Assembly (NCBI GenBank): GCA_020200995.1
Contig: JAIVHQ010000206.1
Coordinates: 1 to 35,205 of the forward strand
Reading direction: 5' to 3'
DNA: 35,205 nucleotides
Origin: Flavobacteriales bacterium
GTDB taxonomy: Bacteria; Bacteroidota; Bacteroidia; Flavobacteriales_D; Cryomorphaceae
The notes under the pieces were generated by a model, which was not told the origin of the DNA, did no database searches, and was given only the letters and a program-made list of their open reading frames with translations. Made by a program: the position numbers and the translations under genes. Position 1 is the first letter of the stretch. Each line of letters begins with the position of its first letter. Of this stretch, positions 17,733 through 26,024 are shown piece by piece.

Positions 17733-19776
17733 CGCCTACCTCGGCAGTAGTTTGGAAGGGAATTCCCGCTTCGCGAAGCCGGGCTGATAAATAATCTCTG
17801 CGATAAGAAGGCACCGCCCCGTCTATGACGATGGCGGTGCCTTCATCTATCCGAATATTCCAATCTCCTGTCTCTGACCACTTGCCGCGTAGAAGGATGA
17901 AGTTTGGAGCCTTCGCAGCAGCTGTTCGCAGCTCTTCCATGCTTTCCACAGCAACCACCGAAACAGCGGGTGATTCAATGCTCGTCCAGTTTTCATAAAC
18001 ATCCTTGTTTCGAATGCCTTTCGCTGCGAGAATTCCACCAAGGGCAAAATCGACCGAACGGCTCGCTGTTCCTGCCGAATCAGGTGAATACAGGTGGGCA
18101 GTACTGCCTCGAAATACACCCACCACCGAGGTCTTTTCCACATGGAAACAATAAACCTCAGTCGCAATACAGGATTTAATTTTTCTGAATCCAAATTGAA
18201 AAAAGAACAGCAAAGTGGCTGCCTGGGCAAAACGCAAGCGCCCCCTGCGCGGATCTCTTAATGCCAGTGCAACAGCGATCGCCAGGAGGTACAGTGTCGC
18301 CGTTTCGCCTGCCGACAAATAAAGGCCTTCAGATACGGGATGCGGCAGCTTTGCGAAAAGCAGTACGCCCTCATTCAGCCCCCGGGCCACCCATTCGGTG
18401 GATAAGAACAGAACATCTGACAGATAAGGCACCCATGAGAGCATGATGCAAATGAGGCCTGCGTACAACAGTATGGTGGCGAGCGGTATTACAAGCAGAT
18501 TGGAAAAGAGGAAATAATTAGGAAACTGATGAAAAAAATGAACCGTGACAGGAAATGTGGCAAGTTGTGCGGAGAATGACACAACGGTAAGAGACCAAAC
18601 CTTATCTAAAAACCATGTAGGCGCTACCCAAAGCGAATAGATCACAGGGTGCAACATCACGATGCCCGTGACCGCCAGGTATGATAGTAAAAACCCAACA
18701 GAACCGATTAAAAACGGATTTGCAAGCAGCAATAAAAAAGCACTAACTCCTAGCATATTGTACACATTTCCCAAACGACCGAACTCACGACCTGCCGCGA
18801 TAAATGAGAACATGGTGGCTGCCCGCAGTACCGACGGAGAAAATCCCGCTATGCCCGCGTAAAGCCAAAGAATAACGAGGCAAAAGATCAGGCGAAACCA
18901 CCTCCCCCCCTCTCCGCGAAAAACCCTGCCGATCAGAAAAGCTGCGAAAAAATAGATGATTCCTACGTGCAGGCCGCTCACGGCGAGGATATGAATGGTT
19001 CCGGCATCTGTGAAGGCCTTGCGGATTTCGTCATCCACCATATCGCGCTTGCCCAGGACGAGGGCAGCTATGACCCCAAGTTCCGCCGGCGATGTGTCAC
19101 GCTCTTCAAAAAGTGCAATGGCGCTTCTGCGGTACGTTTGAAAAAAGGACCCGACAGAGAAGGAATGGTGCTCAGGTCGGTTAAAACCCACCTCATCTCT
19201 CAGGTATACAGTGGCGGTAAAACCTTGGAAAATGAGGTACTTTCCATAATCAAATTGGTATGGATTCAATGCCCTGCGGTGGGGCTCGGGTACTTTTTTA
19301 AAAATTACCCTGTCGCCGGGAAGCAATGTGTCTGCGCGCAAATCGGAATGCGCATATGCTAAAATCTTTGTGTCGAGGGCACGGGTTTGGCCTATGCTAT
19401 CGACAACGGCAATCAACTCCAGCTCGAGCGCTGTGGTATTGGACTTCTCAGCGGGAAAGCTGAGCACCTTGCCTTCAAAGAGCACGCCTGATGTGTCAAT
19501 CGCATTATGGTATTGTCGTGCATCAAGCCTGTAACCCGACCATGCCGTACCTGCGACAAAAAAGGCTACCACTGACAACCATCCAAAGAAATGGTTCTTG
19601 CGGTAGGTGATCCAGGTGGTATTCAAGCTTGCCAGCAGCATAGCTGCAAATCCTGAAATGCCAAGCAAAACCACGCAGATGAATAGCGAAGGTTGTAATA
19701 CGAAACCAAGAGCATTGCCCGCCGCGAAGGGAATTGCAATTCTCAGGAAAGGCGCTTTATGAAAAAAATTCTTCAT
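17719..19776 (-). CDS. comEC: ComEC/Rec2-family DNA uptake channel protein
   Basis: 685 residues. The protein is very hydrophobic, with an N-terminal DUF4131-like segment (VLFEGKVLSFPAEKS, GDRVIFKKVPEPHRRALNPYQFDYGKYL) and then the competence domain with the conserved AGTIHILAVSGLHVGIIY and a run of membrane helices (about 265-530). The C-terminal 150 residues look like a reduced beta-lactamase-like domain: I see no HxHxDH metal motif, as is usual for short Bacteroidota ComEC. Family members carry single-stranded DNA through the inner membrane during transformation. No other competence gene is nearby. Upstream (19777-19836) no clear promoter is visible. The stop overlaps the convergent envelope gene by 14 bp. 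Confidence 0.92.
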   Translation of the reverse strand: MKNFFHKAPFLRIAIPFAAGNALGFVLQPSLFICVVLLGISGFAAMLLASLNTTWITYRKNHFFGWLSVVAFFVAGTAWSGYRLDARQYHNAIDTSGVLFEGKVLSFPAEKSNTTALELELIAVVDSIGQTRALDTKILAYAHSDLRADTLLPGDRVIFKKVPEPHRRALNPYQFDYGKYLIFQGFTATVYLRDEVGFNRPEHHSFSVGSFFQTYRRSAIALFEERDTSPAELGVIAALVLGKRDMVDDEIRKAFTDAGTIHILAVSGLHVGIIYFFAAFLIGRVFRGEGGRWFRLIFCLVILWLYAGIAGFSPSVLRAATMFSFIAAGREFGRLGNVYNMLGVSAFLLLLANPFLIGSVGFLLSYLAVTGIVMLHPVIYSLWVAPTWFLDKVWSLTVVSFSAQLATFPVTVHFFHQFPNYFLFSNLLVIPLATILLYAGLICIMLSWVPYLSDVLFLSTEWVARGLNEGVLLFAKLPHPVSEGLYLSAGETATLYLLAIAVALALRDPRRGRLRFAQAATLLFFFQFGFRKIKSCIATEVYCFHVEKTSVVGVFRGSTAHLYSPDSAGTASRSVDFALGGILAAKGIRNKDVYENWTSIESPAVSVVAVESMEELRTAAAKAPNFILLRGKWSETGDWNIRIDEGTAIVIDGAVPSYRRDYLSARLREAGIPFQTTAEVGAIRL

Positions 19777-19836
19777 CAGGGCACTGAATTACAGCACCCT
19801 GAATATAGACATTAATCTGAATTCGATAAAATAAGT

Positions 19837-21510
19837 TTAGAGCACCACCTTTCGTGTAACAGCTTCTGTACCATCAAACGCTTTGAGCAGGTAGATACCC
19901 TTAGGCAACGAACCGGTTCGCCAGCGCACGTCGCCGTAACCATAGATCGTTTCCTGTCGCGTTTGAATCAGCTTGCCGCTGAGGTCGTAGAGTTCTAAAA
20001 TTACGGGGGTATTTCTCTCGTTGGTAATGTGCAATTGTACATTATCACCGGACCCGTCGTTTCCTGAAAGGGTCATATCGAAAACCACACTCTCTTCCGG
20101 CAGGTTAAGTCCATTGCCGGGTACCTGGTCGATATCGGTGTCAAAAACGGGTCTACCAGCGGTGGATGCACCAATGGTAATGTTGCAGGTCACGGAATAG
20201 TCGCCAAGCAGGCCTCCCTGAGCAGCGCGTACATCCACATCGTAGCTGTCGCCGATGATGAGGTCAGGCAACCAATCTAAGCGGAGAAACCTACTCCCGT
20301 CAGAACGGGTGTAAAAAATAGCAGGCTGTGATTGAGAGGTGTTGGTGAATCGCCAGGTGTAAGCCTCGGCGGTGCAGACTTCGTTGGCCTGGACAAAAGA
20401 GTTGAAAATGTACGTTTGACCACAGGGATAAATGTCCTGACGGAGGCCTGTATTGGGAACAAAATTGTTCATGGTGATAAAACGCTGTGTCCCTGCGGGG
20501 CTCTCTTCGCCACCGACAGTTGCGTAAGCTCCTACAATGTAAACCTGCCCGAGATTTAGGCCGGGTACTTTTTGCAAACGCAGGAGACGGCTGTTGTTAT
20601 CGCCGAAGACTTCTGTGGTCACCGATAAGTCATTGAAGGTCCAGCGGTACTGGGTGGCTCCGCCGACCGCATCAGCACCGACCACATCACAGAAATTAAA
20701 ATTCCCGTTGGCGAATTGAGTTTGGAGTTGGGTAGTAAGCACATTGGCCTGGAGGCCGATGCTGCAAGTCGGACCCCAATCACCAACAGAATTACCTTCG
20801 GCAACGCGCAACCTGATACGCACATCGTACGACCGTCCGTACTGAATTGGAGAAAGCCACAGCAACCTGTAGTTGGGGTTTGTTCCATTGGGCGAAGCAA
20901 CGGTGTAAGTATTGAAGGGTTCTTCGAGTTCGGTAAATTCCCAGTCGTAACCTGTAACAGTTAACGAGCTTGGAGGCGGGCCAAGTGCGCGAATAATACT
21001 GTTGGTGGTATAGGTGAACTGATCGCAATCCTGCGGGCGCAATTCGACCTGCGGGATGTGGCCTACAATCACATTAAAAAAAGTTGAGGTCGGCTCTGCA
21101 GATCCCGCGTGGTAAACCCGTGCATAGTAAGTCTCACCAACAGTCAGGTCGGTCGCTTGCGAGGCCTCATTTCCACCGGGCCCGGAGGCGTTTCGGCAGT
21201 CTAAAAGCACACCTCCGCAGGCATCGTAAACCTCAAGTACAGGATCAAAATCTCCCTGGCCAACGGCGCGAATAAATGAAGTCTCACCTGCAGCAACAAA
21301 GCTGTACCAAACATCCGGATTCTCGCCGGGTCCTGCACATTGTGCAACTCCGGACCATGTAGCTCCTTCAATGGAGCCACTTTGGATGCCATTTGAAATA
21401 ACAGTGACAGAAGTCAGCGGGATTGCTGTGCCACAATCATTGGCAGCTGATCGATCAGCGCCAAAAAGCATCGTAATGGTTAAAAATAGAAACGTGTAAA
21501 ATGTTTTCAT
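19837..21510 (-). CDS. Secreted repeat protein with T9SS type A C-terminal sorting domain
   Basis: 557 residues from ATG 21510, chosen because a signal peptide (MKTFYTFLFLTITMLFG) begins there and a -7 element lies 31 bp upstream. Residues about 24-155 resemble a pre-peptidase C-terminal (PPC-type) beta-sandwich (PDVWYSFVA, DPVLEVYDACGG). Three repeats of about 100 residues follow, each with a YxWxFT core, a late SRxLRL/YRLLWL strand and a C-terminal GxxYDVxVR strand. The end (LELYDLSGKLIQTRQ, LPKGIYLLKAF, VTRKVVL) is a typical type A C-terminal domain that directs export through T9SS and surface attachment. No enzyme motif is visible; an adhesive or structural role is a guess. Confidence 0.87.
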   Translation of the reverse strand: MKTFYTFLFLTITMLFGADRSAANDCGTAIPLTSVTVISNGIQSGSIEGATWSGVAQCAGPGENPDVWYSFVAAGETSFIRAVGQGDFDPVLEVYDACGGVLLDCRNASGPGGNEASQATDLTVGETYYARVYHAGSAEPTSTFFNVIVGHIPQVELRPQDCDQFTYTTNSIIRALGPPPSSLTVTGYDWEFTELEEPFNTYTVASPNGTNPNYRLLWLSPIQYGRSYDVRIRLRVAEGNSVGDWGPTCSIGLQANVLTTQLQTQFANGNFNFCDVVGADAVGGATQYRWTFNDLSVTTEVFGDNNSRLLRLQKVPGLNLGQVYIVGAYATVGGEESPAGTQRFITMNNFVPNTGLRQDIYPCGQTYIFNSFVQANEVCTAEAYTWRFTNTSQSQPAIFYTRSDGSRFLRLDWLPDLIIGDSYDVDVRAAQGGLLGDYSVTCNITIGASTAGRPVFDTDIDQVPGNGLNLPEESVVFDMTLSGNDGSGDNVQLHITNERNTPVILELYDLSGKLIQTRQETIYGYGDVRWRTGSLPKGIYLLKAFDGTEAVTRKVVL

Positions 21511-21540
21511 CGGCTTTATGGTTGAAGTGTACCTATTATA

Positions 21541-21548
21541 CGAAGGTA
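21541..21548 (-). promoter_or_regulatory. Probable -7 element (TACCTTCG, minus strand)
   Basis: On the minus strand the bases read TACCTTCG, one mismatch from TAnnTTTG, 31 bp before the start codon of the type A T9SS protein. It lies between that gene and the GAPDH terminator, as expected for an independent promoter. No -33 TTG is at a good distance. Confidence 0.4.
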
Positions 21549-21621
21549 AGAAGATTACCGATTGCATACCAGACAGTTTTTTTCAATTCCCCGATATTTA
21601 TCAACGGTGTTTTTCACAAAA

Positions 21622-21649
21622 AAAAAGCAAGGCTAGAACCTTGCTTTTT
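21622..21649 (-). terminator. Rho-independent terminator after gapA
   Basis: An 11-bp perfect stem (AAAAAGCAAGG with CCTTGCTTTTT) and a 6-base loop. Read on the minus strand it is followed by a run of T, 35 bp beyond the gapA stop. The symmetric A/T flanks mean it could also work on the plus strand. Confidence 0.88.
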
Positions 21650-21683
21650 AAAAACTTATGATTTTAAAGGGCGGCGATCTTAA

Positions 21684-22673
21684 TTAAGCCACCATAGCCA
21701 CGAGTTGGGCAGTTCGGGCGGCGTAGCCATATTCATTGTCATACCACGACACCACCTTCACGAGGTTTCCGTTTACCGAAGTGATATTTGCATCGAAGAT
21801 GCTGCTGTAGGTGCTTCCTATTACATCAGCCGATACAATCATATCTTCCGTGTATTCCAACACCCCTTTGAGGTTGGTATCGGCAGCTTTTTTCATCGCT
21901 GCGTTGATCTCTTTAACTGTAGTTTCTTTTTTGAGAATCACAACCAGGTCGGTCATTGATCCGGTTATTGTCGGAACGCGCGTAGCGTTGCCGTCGAGTT
22001 TGCCGTCGAGCTGAGGCAGCACAAGGCCTACAGCTTTTGCTGCTCCCGTAGTGGTGGGAATGATAGAAAACGCACCAGCCCTGGCCCTTCTCAAGTCGCG
22101 GTGGGGTGCATCCTGAATGCGCTGGTCAGCTGTGTAGGCGTGTATGGTGTTGATAAATCCCCTATCAATGCCGAACTCTTTGTCCAGCACCATTGCCACA
22201 GGCGCGAGGCAGTTGGTGGTGCAACTCGCGTTGGAAATGATGGTGTGTTCGTCAGTAAGCTCATGGTCGTTTACACCAATTACTACCGTTTTAACGTCGC
22301 CCTTCGCGGGGGCCGAAATCACCACTTTTCGCGCTCCTGCGGATATGTGTTTGCCCGCACCGTCAGAATCGGTAAAAATACCGGTGCACTCTGCTACAAC
22401 ATCAACGCCGAGCTTGCTCCAGGGGAGGTTGGATGGGTCGCGCTCTGCGAAAAGAGCGTATGACTTTCCATTTACAACGAGTTTATCTTTTCCTTCGAAA
22501 GAAACTTCGCCGTCAAATCTTCCCTGACTCGAATCGTATTTAAATAGGTGGGCCAGTGTTTTGGCATCTGTGAGGTCGTTTATGGCAACCACTTCTACGT
22601 CTGGATTGTGGAGTAGATTTCTGAATGTCAATCGGCCTATACGACCGAATCCGTTAATTGCAATTTTTTTCAT
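21684..22673 (-). CDS. gapA: Glyceraldehyde-3-phosphate dehydrogenase, type I
   Basis: 329 residues, complete. The glycolytic/gluconeogenic enzyme oxidises glyceraldehyde-3-phosphate with NAD and phosphate to 1,3-bisphosphoglycerate. Visible are the NAD fold INGFGRIGR (6-14), an acidic residue after the second strand (IND, Asp33) favouring NAD over NADP, the active-site SNASCTTNC (Cys151), [22 protein letters not shown] and the C-terminal [10 protein letters not shown]. It has its own exact -7 element (minus strand 22707-22714) and a strong terminator, so it is probably a single-gene unit with high expression. Nothing is unusual. Confidence 0.97.
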   Translation of the reverse strand: MKKIAINGFGRIGRLTFRNLLHNPDVEVVAINDLTDAKTLAHLFKYDSSQGRFDGEVSFEGKDKLVVNGKSYALFAERDPSNLPWSKLGVDVVAECTGIFTDSDGAGKHISAGARKVVISAPAKGDVKTVVIGVNDHELTDEHTIISNASCTTNCLAPVAMVLDKEFGIDRGFINTIHAYTADQRIQDAPHRDLRRARAGAFSIIPTTTGAAKAVGLVLPQLDGKLDGNATRVPTITGSMTDLVVILKKETTVKEINAAMKKAADTNLKGVLEYTEDMIVSADVIGSTYSSIFDANITSVNGNLVKVVSWYDNEYGYAARTAQLVAMVA

Positions 22674-22706
22674 TTTGTTTTGGTTTTACTAAGTGTCAAT
22701 AATACA

Positions 22707-22714
22707 CAAAGATA
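22707..22714 (-). promoter_or_regulatory. gapA promoter -7 element (TATCTTTG, minus strand)
   Basis: Exact TAnnTTTG on the minus strand, 33 bp before the gapA ATG, giving a leader of roughly 27 bases. The upstream region is A-rich with no clear -33 TTG. This accounts for most of the 120-bp gap between moxR and gapA. Confidence 0.6.
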
Positions 22715-22793
22715 GTGAATTTTTCAGTTTTTTGGTGCCGGCTATTGCCAGGGGCTCCCCAAAATTAACAATCCTTGAGAGCACCCGGCTAAT

Positions 22794-23753
22794 TTACACT
22801 TTCAAAAGCGAATCGATGAGGTTGTCAATGGTCACCCCTTCGGCTTCAGCCTGGTAGTTTCGAACAATTCGGTGGCGCAGAATGGGTTTGGCCACGGCTT
22901 GCACATCCTCAATGTCGGGTGAAAACTTTCCGCGCAGTGCGGCATGGCATTTGGCACCCACGATCAGGTATTGCGATGCCCTCGGCCCCGCTCCCCAACT
23001 TATGTACTTTTGGGTTTCGGGACCAGCCCCTGCAGCTCCCGGGCGAGAGCGACCGGCAACTTTTACGGCGTATTCCACCACATTGTCTGCTACGGGAATT
23101 TTGCGGATCAGGTCCTGATAGGCCAATATCTCTTCTGAGGAAATTATTTTTTGCACAGAACTCTCCACTCCGGAAGTGGTGGCCTTCACCACATCTACTT
23201 CTTCTGCGAAAGAGGGGTAATCCACCCAAATATTGAACATAAAACGGTCGAGCTGTGCTTCGGGGAGTGGATAGGTACCTTCCTGCTCGATGGGGTTTTG
23301 GGTAGCGAGCACAAAAAAGGGCTCGGGCAGTTTAAACGTCTGACCCGCCGTGGTCACCGACTTCTCTTGCATGGCTTCGAGCAGGGCCGCTTGTGTCTTG
23401 GGCGGGGTTCTGTTGATCTCATCGGCCAAAACCACGTTTGCGAAAAGTGGTCCCTTTACGAACTTGAATTGGCGGTTTTCACCCAGCACTTCCGAACCAA
23501 TGATATCGGAAGGCATAAGGTCAGGCGTAAACTGTACCCGATTAAAACTCAAGCCCAAGGTTTGAGCAATGGTGTTGACCAACAAAGTCTTGGCGAGGCC
23601 GGGAACTCCCACCAGGAGGCAGTGTCCGCGACTGAATATGGATATAAGCAGCTCTTCCACCACATCATCCTGTCCGATTATCACTTTTGAGATTTCTTTG
23701 CGCAGGGCCTCGTATTTGGCTCTCACGTCCTTCAGCGCTTCTACTTCATTCAT
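22794..23753 (-). CDS. MoxR-family AAA+ ATPase
   Basis: 319 residues from ATG 23753; this start lies 11 bp after the upstream PPIase stop and removes an unlikely N-terminal extension. Motifs: Walker A GVPGLAKT (49-56), the MoxR-type Walker B and following helix VVLADEINRTPPKTQAALLEAMQE (Asp111-Glu112) and the sensor ATQNPIEQEGTYPLPEAQLDRF. MoxR ATPases act as chaperones in maturation of other proteins, often with von Willebrand A-domain partners encoded next door; here no such gene follows, since gapA is next with its own promoter. It is the last gene of the guaB-PPIase run, so a link to periplasmic folding may exist, though MoxR works in the cytoplasm (inference). Confidence 0.93.
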   Translation of the reverse strand: MNEVEALKDVRAKYEALRKEISKVIIGQDDVVEELLISIFSRGHCLLVGVPGLAKTLLVNTIAQTLGLSFNRVQFTPDLMPSDIIGSEVLGENRQFKFVKGPLFANVVLADEINRTPPKTQAALLEAMQEKSVTTAGQTFKLPEPFFVLATQNPIEQEGTYPLPEAQLDRFMFNIWVDYPSFAEEVDVVKATTSGVESSVQKIISSEEILAYQDLIRKIPVADNVVEYAVKVAGRSRPGAAGAGPETQKYISWGAGPRASQYLIVGAKCHAALRGKFSPDIEDVQAVAKPILRHRIVRNYQAEAEGVTIDNLIDSLLKV

Positions 23754-23764
23754 TTCTTTCTGAT

Positions 23765-25138
23765 TCAATTTGGTTCGGTTGCCCTTGTAATATTTGATTT
23801 TTTCACCCAGGGATAGCCAAAATCGCAATCGTGGTAGGCCTCATTGAGCTTGATAAACGTTTCTTCGATCCGACGTCTCATCCAGGAATCCATAGTCTCA
23901 GCGCGTATCTTTTCTGATGCCATGTTCTGAAGAATTTGATAATCGTCTGTGAGGTTGGCGCGGTGAGGCTCTGTTCTGTTGACGAGCTTTACGATGCGGT
24001 AGCCTTTTTCGCGGTTGCGATTTTCGAAATACACAGGCCTTGAAATCTCATCGTGCTCCAGTGTATCGATGGTGAGAAAGAGGTTTGGATCCAGTTCATC
24101 CATCTCGAAAATTGTACTACCCGAGGCTTCATTTACCATGGCGCCATTCTGATTCTTCGACCGCTCATCGTCTGAAAATCTCGATGCTGCAAGGGCAAAA
24201 GACACGGAGTCGCGCAGTACGAGGGTGCGGACAGAATCAAGGTCAGCACGTGCGGTGGTAAGACCTTCAGAGCTCACTTTTGGGATGAGCAGCAAATGGT
24301 TTGCATTGTAGAGCTCCCCCCTTCGCTCGACCATGTGCATGATGTGCCAGCCATAATCTGTCTTGAATGGAGCCGATACTTCACCCTCTTTTAGTCCAAA
24401 AGCAACAGCATCAAACTCGGGCACCCAAGTGCCGCGTGGCTTCAAACCCAGTGACCCACCGCGAGAGGCAGAACCGGGATCCTGACTGTAGAGTGCTGCA
24501 AGCGTCTCAAATTCATCCTGCCCTGTTTCAACCGACTCCTTAAAGCCCCTCAGCCTGTTGCGAATCTTCTCCACCTCCTCTATGGATGCTTCCGGAAATT
24601 TGGCGATCATGGCCATCTCTACCGAGGCGTTGATGAAGGGAAGGCTGTCTTTGGGAATGGCATTAAAAAATTCCTGCACATCAGATGGAGTCACGTTCAG
24701 ATCAGAACTCACCTCCTGCTCCATGCGCTGCACAAGAAGCTGATCCTGCAAAGCTTCAAAAAATTCTTCGCGGATTTCCGAAATAGACTTGCCGTAGTAA
24801 TCTTCAAGCGCCTCCACCGAGCCGATCTGCTTTACAAAGACATCGAGCCGCTTATTGAGCTCCGAATTTACCATGTCCTCGCTTACTTCCACAGAGTCGA
24901 CTTTGGCCTGGTTGAGCAATATTTTTTCAAAAAGCACTTCTTCAAGTACCATACAGTCGCTCACTTCTCCTTTATATCCTTGCGCCTTGATCTGGTTCTT
25001 TTGCAACTGAATATCACTCCACAATACAATTTCACTGCCCACTACGGCCACAATTTCATCGACCATTTTGGGCTGGGCTCCCGCCTGAGCGGTGGCTGTA
25101 AGGGCGGCTACCAACAGAAGGAATATTGACTTTTTCAC
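23765..25138 (-). CDS. SurA-like periplasmic peptidyl-prolyl isomerase/chaperone
   Basis: 457 residues. Signal peptide MKKSIFLLLVAALTATAQAGAQ. The N-terminal chaperone part (about 26-160, with VDEIVAVVGSEIVLWSDI, the typical SurA-N opening) is followed by a parvulin domain (about 175-280: FETLAALYSQDPGSASRGGSLG, VPEFDAVAFGLKEGEVSAPFKTDYGWHIMHM). A second, more degenerate parvulin-like stretch follows (about 285-400: ANHLLLIP, ASRFSDDERSKNQNGAMV). The order matches SurA. SurA carries unfolded outer-membrane proteins through the periplasm to the BAM complex. Its ATG overlaps the stop of the upstream lipoprotein gene by 4 bp (ATGA). Confidence 0.92.
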   Translation of the reverse strand: MKKSIFLLLVAALTATAQAGAQPKMVDEIVAVVGSEIVLWSDIQLQKNQIKAQGYKGEVSDCMVLEEVLFEKILLNQAKVDSVEVSEDMVNSELNKRLDVFVKQIGSVEALEDYYGKSISEIREEFFEALQDQLLVQRMEQEVSSDLNVTPSDVQEFFNAIPKDSLPFINASVEMAMIAKFPEASIEEVEKIRNRLRGFKESVETGQDEFETLAALYSQDPGSASRGGSLGLKPRGTWVPEFDAVAFGLKEGEVSAPFKTDYGWHIMHMVERRGELYNANHLLLIPKVSSEGLTTARADLDSVRTLVLRDSVSFALAASRFSDDERSKNQNGAMVNEASGSTIFEMDELDPNLFLTIDTLEHDEISRPVYFENRNREKGYRIVKLVNRTEPHRANLTDDYQILQNMASEKIRAETMDSWMRRRIEETFIKLNEAYHDCDFGYPWVKKSNITRATEPN

Positions 25139-26010
25139 GGTGTGTGTATTTTGATGTTGCCTTCGGCTATGCCTTGGGATACAATTTCTTCTCGCAGCTT
25201 TCCGATCAATTCGGCTTTGCGGCGGTTGAGCATAAGATCGCGTATGCGCCGACGCTCGAGAGATAAGGGTGAGGGATCACCTTTTCTTCTAAAATCTTCG
25301 ACGTAGAGAAAGTAACGAAACCCGTCTCTGTCAAATTTGTGAAAATTCTTCTGCTCGAGAAAATTTTCCAGATCTTTTGCAGGCACTGGCACCTCTTTTA
25401 ACAAATCTTCCGGAAAAAGCCACAGGTCCGAATTGAAGAAAAAGTTTTCGGCGTATTTGCGGCTGTATTCGTAAAGCTCGTCGTTGTCATTTTCGTCCTT
25501 GCTCAGGAGCCACTGCTCCACTTGCTTTTGTCGCGGGGCATCTTCAGCTATCTTCACAAATTTCACCTTCACAATGTAGCGTTTAAGCTTGAAGTTTTCG
25601 GCGTTTGCTTCATGATATCGGGCAATTTCATCTTCGGTGATCACCGTATCCATTTTCTGACTTACCAGGGCTCGCTCGTAGGCGTAAATTAATAAACTCT
25701 TGCGGTAATCCCTGAGCTGTTGCTCTACGTCTTTTTGTGACTCTGTGAGGTTGTTCTCTGCTGTTTTCAGCATAGCGACATCCCGTATCCACGCTGCCAC
25801 AATACTCGCCGCCAAACGAGCCGAATCTTCCTGATCATAGGTCTCCGGCATTTTTGAAACGAGGGCACTGCGTGTCAGTTTCTCTTCGTACACTTCTGCC
25901 ACTACCTCCTCGTCATCATCATCTCCGATTGAACAGCCCGTGCAAATTGAGACCACGCCCGAGAGCAGCAACCCACAATACAACACAGACGAATAAGCTC
26001 GGCCTTTCAA
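25135..26010 (-). CDS. SurA-N-like lipoprotein without an evident PPIase domain
   Basis: 291 residues. The N-terminus is a lipoprotein signal ending in CTGC (Cys26). It is followed directly by SIGDDDDEE, an acidic stretch that resembles the lipoprotein export signals described for Bacteroidota surface lipoproteins. The remaining sequence is mostly helical and charged, with VVAEVYEEKLTRSALVSKMP similar to the opening of SurA/PpiC-type N-domains and ITEDEIARYHEANAENFKLKR like the linker before a parvulin domain. No parvulin motif (GGDLG, GYHIVK) is present. It sits between two parvulin genes with a 4-bp overlap and a 14-bp gap, so it is surely co-expressed. I infer a chaperone partner; the exact function is unknown. 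Confidence 0.78.
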   Translation of the reverse strand: MKGRAYSSVLYCGLLLSGVVSICTGCSIGDDDDEEVVAEVYEEKLTRSALVSKMPETYDQEDSARLAASIVAAWIRDVAMLKTAENNLTESQKDVEQQLRDYRKSLLIYAYERALVSQKMDTVITEDEIARYHEANAENFKLKRYIVKVKFVKIAEDAPRQKQVEQWLLSKDENDNDELYEYSRKYAENFFFNSDLWLFPEDLLKEVPVPAKDLENFLEQKNFHKFDRDGFRYFLYVEDFRRKGDPSPLSLERRRIRDLMLNRRKAELIGKLREEIVSQGIAEGNIKIHTP

Positions 26011-26024
26011 TTCATTCGAAGTTT

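Noticed and set aside
17719-18230. Possible frameshift in the 3' part of comEC
   Set aside because: The frame is continuous and the C-terminal region reads as the reduced domain typical for Bacteroidota ComEC.
23151-23690. 179-codon frame antisense to moxR
   Set aside because: No motif, Cys/His-rich random composition and fully contained in a conserved AAA+ gene.
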